In this document: positions 60,877 through 64,000 of the stretch, in pieces | How positions within the stretch are numbered: position 1 is the stretch's first letter | Layout: each line of letters opens with the position of its first letter | Source of the DNA: Bacteroidales bacterium | GTDB taxonomy: Bacteria > Bacteroidota > Bacteroidia > Bacteroidales > UBA932 | DNA: 64,000 bases | Reading direction: 5' to 3' | Assembly: GCA_017429475.1 (NCBI GenBank) | Contig: JAFROX010000006.1 | Coordinates: 1 to 64,000 of the forward strand | Notes under the pieces: generated by a model | Told to the model about the DNA's origin: nothing | The model's database searches: none | The model's input: the letters and a program-made list of their open reading frames with translations, nothing else | Made by a program: the position numbers and the translations under genes

Positions 60877-61851
60877 ATGAAGATACTTGTCACAGGAGCT
60901 GCAGGATTCATAGGCTTTTCGGTTTCAAAGCGCCTCATCGAGAGGGGCGACGAAGTCGTAGGCCTCGACAATATGAACGACTATTACGACGTGCGCCTCA
61001 AGCAGGCCCGTCTGGCCCAGCTGCCGTCGCATTTCAATTTCGTGAAGGCCGACGTGGCTGACCGCAAGGCACTGCCGGAGCTCTTTGCCCGCGAGCGTTT
61101 CGATGCAGTGGTGCATCTTGCCGCACAGGCCGGAGTGCGCTACAGTATCGACAATCCTGAAGCATACATAGACAGCAACCTGGTGGGCTTCGCCAATATG
61201 CTGGAGTGCTGCCGCCATTATCCGGTGAGGCATCTGGTCTATGCCAGCTCCAGCTCGGTGTACGGTGGCAACGAGAAAGTCCCCTTCGAAGAGACTGACA
61301 ATGTGGACAATCCCAAGAGCCTGTATGCCGCCACCAAGAAGGCAAATGAGCTGATGGCTTCCTGTTACAGCAGCCTCTATGGGATGAAAGCGACCGGGTT
61401 GAGGTTCTTCACCGTCTACGGCCCCTGGGGCAGGCCCGATATGGCTCCGATGCTCTTCACTAAGGCCATCCTGGAGGGCAAGCCGATCAAGGTGTTCAAC
61501 AACGGCAATATGCGCCGTGACTTTACTTATATAGACGACATTGTGGAGGGAGTGGTCCGCACCCTGGACAGGATTCCGATCTCAGGACACGAGATATACA
61601 ACATAGGCTGTTCCCGTCCGGTGATGCTGATGGATTTCATCTCAGCACTGGAGACTGCCCTGGGCAGGGAAGCCGTCAAGGAGTTCCTTCCAATGCAGGC
61701 GGGAGACGTGCAGCAGACCTACGCCAGCACAGCCAAGCTCGAGCGTGATATGGGCTACAGGCCTGCCGTTCAGCTGGAAGACGGCCTCAGGAAGATGGCG
61801 GAGTGGTATATGTCCGAAAGCAACCCTCTCAATCAAACTGCCATAAGATGA
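60877..61851 (+). CDS. Nucleotide-sugar 4-epimerase (UDP-glucuronate/glucose type)
   Basis: 324 aa from the ATG at 60877. Extended SDR: NAD loop TGAAGFIGFSVSK, SSSSVYG, and catalytic YAATK. GVRYSIDNPEAYIDSNLVGFANMLECCRH is typical of the UDP-glucuronate 4-epimerase/WbpP branch. It supplies a building block for capsule or O-glycan. Its stop overlaps rfbC (ATGA). Confidence 0.9.
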   Translation: MKILVTGAAGFIGFSVSKRLIERGDEVVGLDNMNDYYDVRLKQARLAQLPSHFNFVKADVADRKALPELFARERFDAVVHLAAQAGVRYSIDNPEAYIDSNLVGFANMLECCRHYPVRHLVYASSSSVYGGNEKVPFEETDNVDNPKSLYAATKKANELMASCYSSLYGMKATGLRFFTVYGPWGRPDMAPMLFTKAILEGKPIKVFNNGNMRRDFTYIDDIVEGVVRTLDRIPISGHEIYNIGCSRPVMLMDFISALETALGREAVKEFLPMQAGDVQQTYASTAKLERDMGYRPAVQLEDGLRKMAEWYMSESNPLNQTAIR

Positions 61852-62408
61852 AGATAAAGAAGACATCGATTGAAGGACTGGTCATCGTAGAACCGGAAAT
61901 CTTCCGTGATGGAAGAGGTTATTTCTATGAAAGCTACAATGCCAGGGATTTTGAGGCCGCGACCGGCATCAAGGTGGAATTCGTCCAGGACAACCAGGCC
62001 TTTTCACGCTACGGCGTCTTGCGCGGCCTGCATTTCCAGCTGCCGCCCCACGACCAGGCAAAACTTGTTTCGGTGGTCCGTGGCAAGGTGATCGACGTGG
62101 CGGTGGACCTCCGCAAGGGGTCGCCTACATACGGTCGCTACGAGGCTGTCGAGCTGTCTGGCGACAACCATCTCAGGCTCTTCATCCCCCGCGGGTTCGC
62201 GCACGGCTACCTTGTGCTTAGCCGCACCGCACTTTTCCAGTACAAGTGTGACGGTTTTTATGCACCCAAGGCTGAGGGCGGACTTGCCTGGAACGACCCT
62301 GCTATCGGCATAGACTGGCCGGTCCCCGCCAAAGACATCATACTTTCGGAGAAAGACCGTAACCGCTGTCTGCTGAAAGATTTCGACTCACCTTTCATTT
62401 ATCGTTAG
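61848..62408 (+). CDS. rfbC: dTDP-4-dehydrorhamnose 3,5-epimerase
   Basis: 186 aa from the ATG at 61848, overlapping the epimerase stop by 4 nt. Cupin motifs: ARDFEAATGIKVEFVQDNQAFSRYGVLRGLHFQ, with catalytic His in LRGLHFQ, VRGKVIDVAVDLRKGSPTYG and FIPRGFAHGYLVLS. It makes dTDP-4-keto-rhamnose. Confidence 0.96.
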   Translation: MKIKKTSIEGLVIVEPEIFRDGRGYFYESYNARDFEAATGIKVEFVQDNQAFSRYGVLRGLHFQLPPHDQAKLVSVVRGKVIDVAVDLRKGSPTYGRYEAVELSGDNHLRLFIPRGFAHGYLVLSRTALFQYKCDGFYAPKAEGGLAWNDPAIGIDWPVPAKDIILSEKDRNRCLLKDFDSPFIYR

Positions 62409-62412
62409 AACT

Positions 62413-63528
62413 ATGGCTTACGAAAGGAACATATTGATAACCGGAGGCGCCGGATTCATCGGCAGCCACGTCGTGCGCCACTTCGTCAGGAAGTATCCGC
62501 AGTACCGCATCATTAACTTCGACAAGCTTACCTACGCCGGTAACCTGGCCAACCTGAAGGATGTGGAGAACGAGCCCAACTATGTTTTCGTGAAAGGTGA
62601 CATCTGCGACTTCGACTTCGTCTGCAGCATGTTCGCTGCATACGACATAGACGGGGTTATCCACCTTGCGGCAGAAAGCCATGTGGACCGCAGCATCAAG
62701 GATCCTTTCACTTTTGCGAAGACGAACGTGCTTGGCACGCTGTCGCTGCTTCAGGCCGCCCGCCTGCAGTGGAAGAAGACAGGCTATGAAGGCAAGCGCT
62801 TCTATCATATCTCGACCGACGAGGTTTACGGGGCTCTTGAACTCACCCATCCCGAAGGCGTGGAGTCAGACTTTTCAGCCCACGAGGTGTATGGAGACGA
62901 GTTTTTCACTGAGGAGACTCCCTACAGGCCACACAGCCCCTACAGTGCTGCCAAGGCTTCGTCTGACCACTTCGTGAGGGCGTTCCACGACACCTACGGA
63001 ATGCCGGTGGTTATCACCAACTGCAGCAACAACTACGGCCCTTACCAGTTCCCGGAGAAGCTGATACCTCTCTTCATAAACAACATACGCCACCGCAAGC
63101 CCCTGCCAGTCTACGGCAAGGGAGAAAACGTGCGCGACTGGCTGTATGTCGAGGACCACGCACGTGCTATTGACGTGATTTTCCATAAGGGGAAGGATGC
63201 CGAGACTTACAACATCGGCGGCTTCAACGAGTGGAAGAACATCGACCTGATAAAGGTGCTGATTGCAGAGGTCGACAGACAGCTCGGCCGTCCGGCTGGT
63301 GCGGATGAGGACCTTATCACTTTTGTCACCGACCGTGCCGGTCACGACCTGCGATATGCCATAGACAGCCGCAAGCTCAGCCGCGAATTGGGCTGGAAGC
63401 CATCCCTCCAGTTTGAGGAAGGCATAGAAAAAACAGTCCGCTGGTACCTTGACAACCAGGAGTGGTTGGACAATGTCACCAGCGGAGACTATCAGAACTA
63501 TTACGATGCCATGTACGGCAACCGTTGA
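62413..63528 (+). CDS. rfbB: dTDP-glucose 4,6-dehydratase
   Basis: 371 aa. Extended SDR with TGGAGFIGSHVVRHF, LAAESHVDRSI, HISTDEVYG and catalytic PYSAAKASSD. It converts dTDP-glucose to the 4-keto-6-deoxy form. RfbD, the reductase completing dTDP-rhamnose, is not found here; the cluster ends 6 nt before a convergent gene. Confidence 0.97.
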   Translation: MAYERNILITGGAGFIGSHVVRHFVRKYPQYRIINFDKLTYAGNLANLKDVENEPNYVFVKGDICDFDFVCSMFAAYDIDGVIHLAAESHVDRSIKDPFTFAKTNVLGTLSLLQAARLQWKKTGYEGKRFYHISTDEVYGALELTHPEGVESDFSAHEVYGDEFFTEETPYRPHSPYSAAKASSDHFVRAFHDTYGMPVVITNCSNNYGPYQFPEKLIPLFINNIRHRKPLPVYGKGENVRDWLYVEDHARAIDVIFHKGKDAETYNIGGFNEWKNIDLIKVLIAEVDRQLGRPAGADEDLITFVTDRAGHDLRYAIDSRKLSRELGWKPSLQFEEGIEKTVRWYLDNQEWLDNVTSGDYQNYYDAMYGNR

Positions 63529-63534
63529 GTCCCG

Positions 63535-64000
63535 TTAAAGTACTGAAAGTATATTGTCGAATATAAGGTCGAGTTCTTTCTGTGCATTGCGTGAGTTTGC
63601 AGTGCAAGCGATGACTACGTCCTTGTCGGGGAAGATAAGGATGAACTGGCCCATTGCACCATCTGCACGGTAGCCGTTGTGGCGGCTTCTCCACATCTGG
63701 TAGCCATATCCCTGGACGAGATCGCTGTTTTCCTCAGTTATGTTTCTCTCAGCAAGCTGTTCCTGGCGGACACCGGCGGGCAGACTGTATATCTGCTTCT
63801 TTGAAGCCTCTGCAATCCATCCTGCGGGAATGAGCTGCTTGCCGTTCCATTCGCCGTTCTGAAGGAAGAGCTGTCCCATCTTGGCCATGTCTTCGGTCTT
63901 CAGGAACAGGCCCCAGCCACCGTGGTTGATGCCGTCGGCTGTCTCGCTCCAATGGATGCCGGAGATATGGAGCGGTTCGAACAGACGGGGCTGCAGATAG
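63535..64000 (-). CDS. Serine hydrolase, class C beta-lactamase-like (C-terminal part)
   Basis: The frame runs to the window edge, so the start and the SxxK site are missing. The visible 154 residues contain WSETADGINHGGWGLFLKTEDMAKMGQLFLQNGEW and YGYQMWRSRHNGYRADGAMGQFILIFPDKDVVIACT, where the GMGQ-like GAMGQ replaces the HxG/KTG box of the family. Likely an esterase or peptidase rather than an antibiotic-resistance enzyme. It converges on rfbB. Confidence 0.85.
   Translation of the reverse strand, partial: YLQPRLFEPLHISGIHWSETADGINHGGWGLFLKTEDMAKMGQLFLQNGEWNGKQLIPAGWIAEASKKQIYSLPAGVRQEQLAERNITEENSDLVQGYGYQMWRSRHNGYRADGAMGQFILIFPDKDVVIACTANSRNAQKELDLIFDNILSVL

Noticed and set aside
1-64000. 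CRISPR array, prophage or integron
   Set aside because: I found no regularly spaced identical repeats, no cas genes, no phage structural genes and no integrase in the window.
63535-64000. Beta-lactamase resistance gene
   Set aside because: Only the C-terminal part is visible and it resembles the broad serine hydrolase/esterase group; the catalytic SxxK region is outside the window and nothing indicates antibiotic resistance.

Overview
The window looks like a chromosomal segment of a moderately GC-rich gut-type Bacteroidota, probably order Bacteroidales; I cannot name genus or species from it. The reasons are a SusC/SusD pair with hybrid two-component (HTCS) regulators, a FISUMP lipoprotein, promoters of the TAnnTTTG type, few Shine-Dalgarno sequences, and the trp order B-E-G-D-C-F-A.

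Layout. 1-480: end of an rRNA operon (23S 3' end, 5S, terminator), then a 46-codon remnant of an outer-membrane barrel gene. 700-7248: the complete trp operon behind a leader peptide with three consecutive Trp codons and an attenuator hairpin. 7243-12701 (minus): a sialate O-acetylesterase, tRNA-Thr(CGU), a TlpA-like lipoprotein, a ROK sugar kinase and a FucP/GluP-type sugar transporter. 12816-28282: a polysaccharide utilisation locus with a GH43, a degenerate HTCS, a full-length HTCS, SusC, SusD and a GH2. 28286-44174: housekeeping and nitrogen/amino-acid genes (miaA, YigZ, pyrBI, serC-serA-DUF1015, glutamine synthetase, PAP2, gcvT, PhoH, ApbE, TPM proteins). 43275-44785: a hemerythrin-LuxR regulator divergent from hsp20 across a long palindrome. 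44876-56102: MATE, DUF3737, MalY-like, DUF418, a zinc metalloprotease, a FeoA-FeoB fusion with its small Cys-rich partner, and an AGCS symporter. 56160-63528: a dTDP-sugar operon (rfbA...rfbC, rfbB) with four other genes inside it. 63535-64000: the 3' part of a serine hydrolase.

Most noteworthy. (1) Between rfbA and rfbC lies a three-gene extracytoplasmic module: a tetraheme NapC/NirT-like cytochrome fused to a SUMF1-type domain that lacks the catalytic cysteines, a twin-arginine Gfo/Idh/MocA oxidoreductase and a twin-arginine sugar isomerase/epimerase. It suggests a membrane-coupled sugar redox pathway. (2) The two tandem HTCS paralogues both lack the phospho-acceptor His (Tyr in one, Asn in the other). 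The short one also has Glu in place of the receiver Asp, a degenerate ATP site and no sensor. (3) The block long HTCS-SusC-SusD is bracketed by two same-orientation copies of a ~65 nt repeat with a conserved left half and a covarying hairpin. (4) The trp attenuator and the palindrome between the hemerythrin-LuxR regulator and hsp20 are clear regulatory candidates.

Limits. All functional names come from reading motifs and recalled family features; no database search was run. Compositional statements are by eye.
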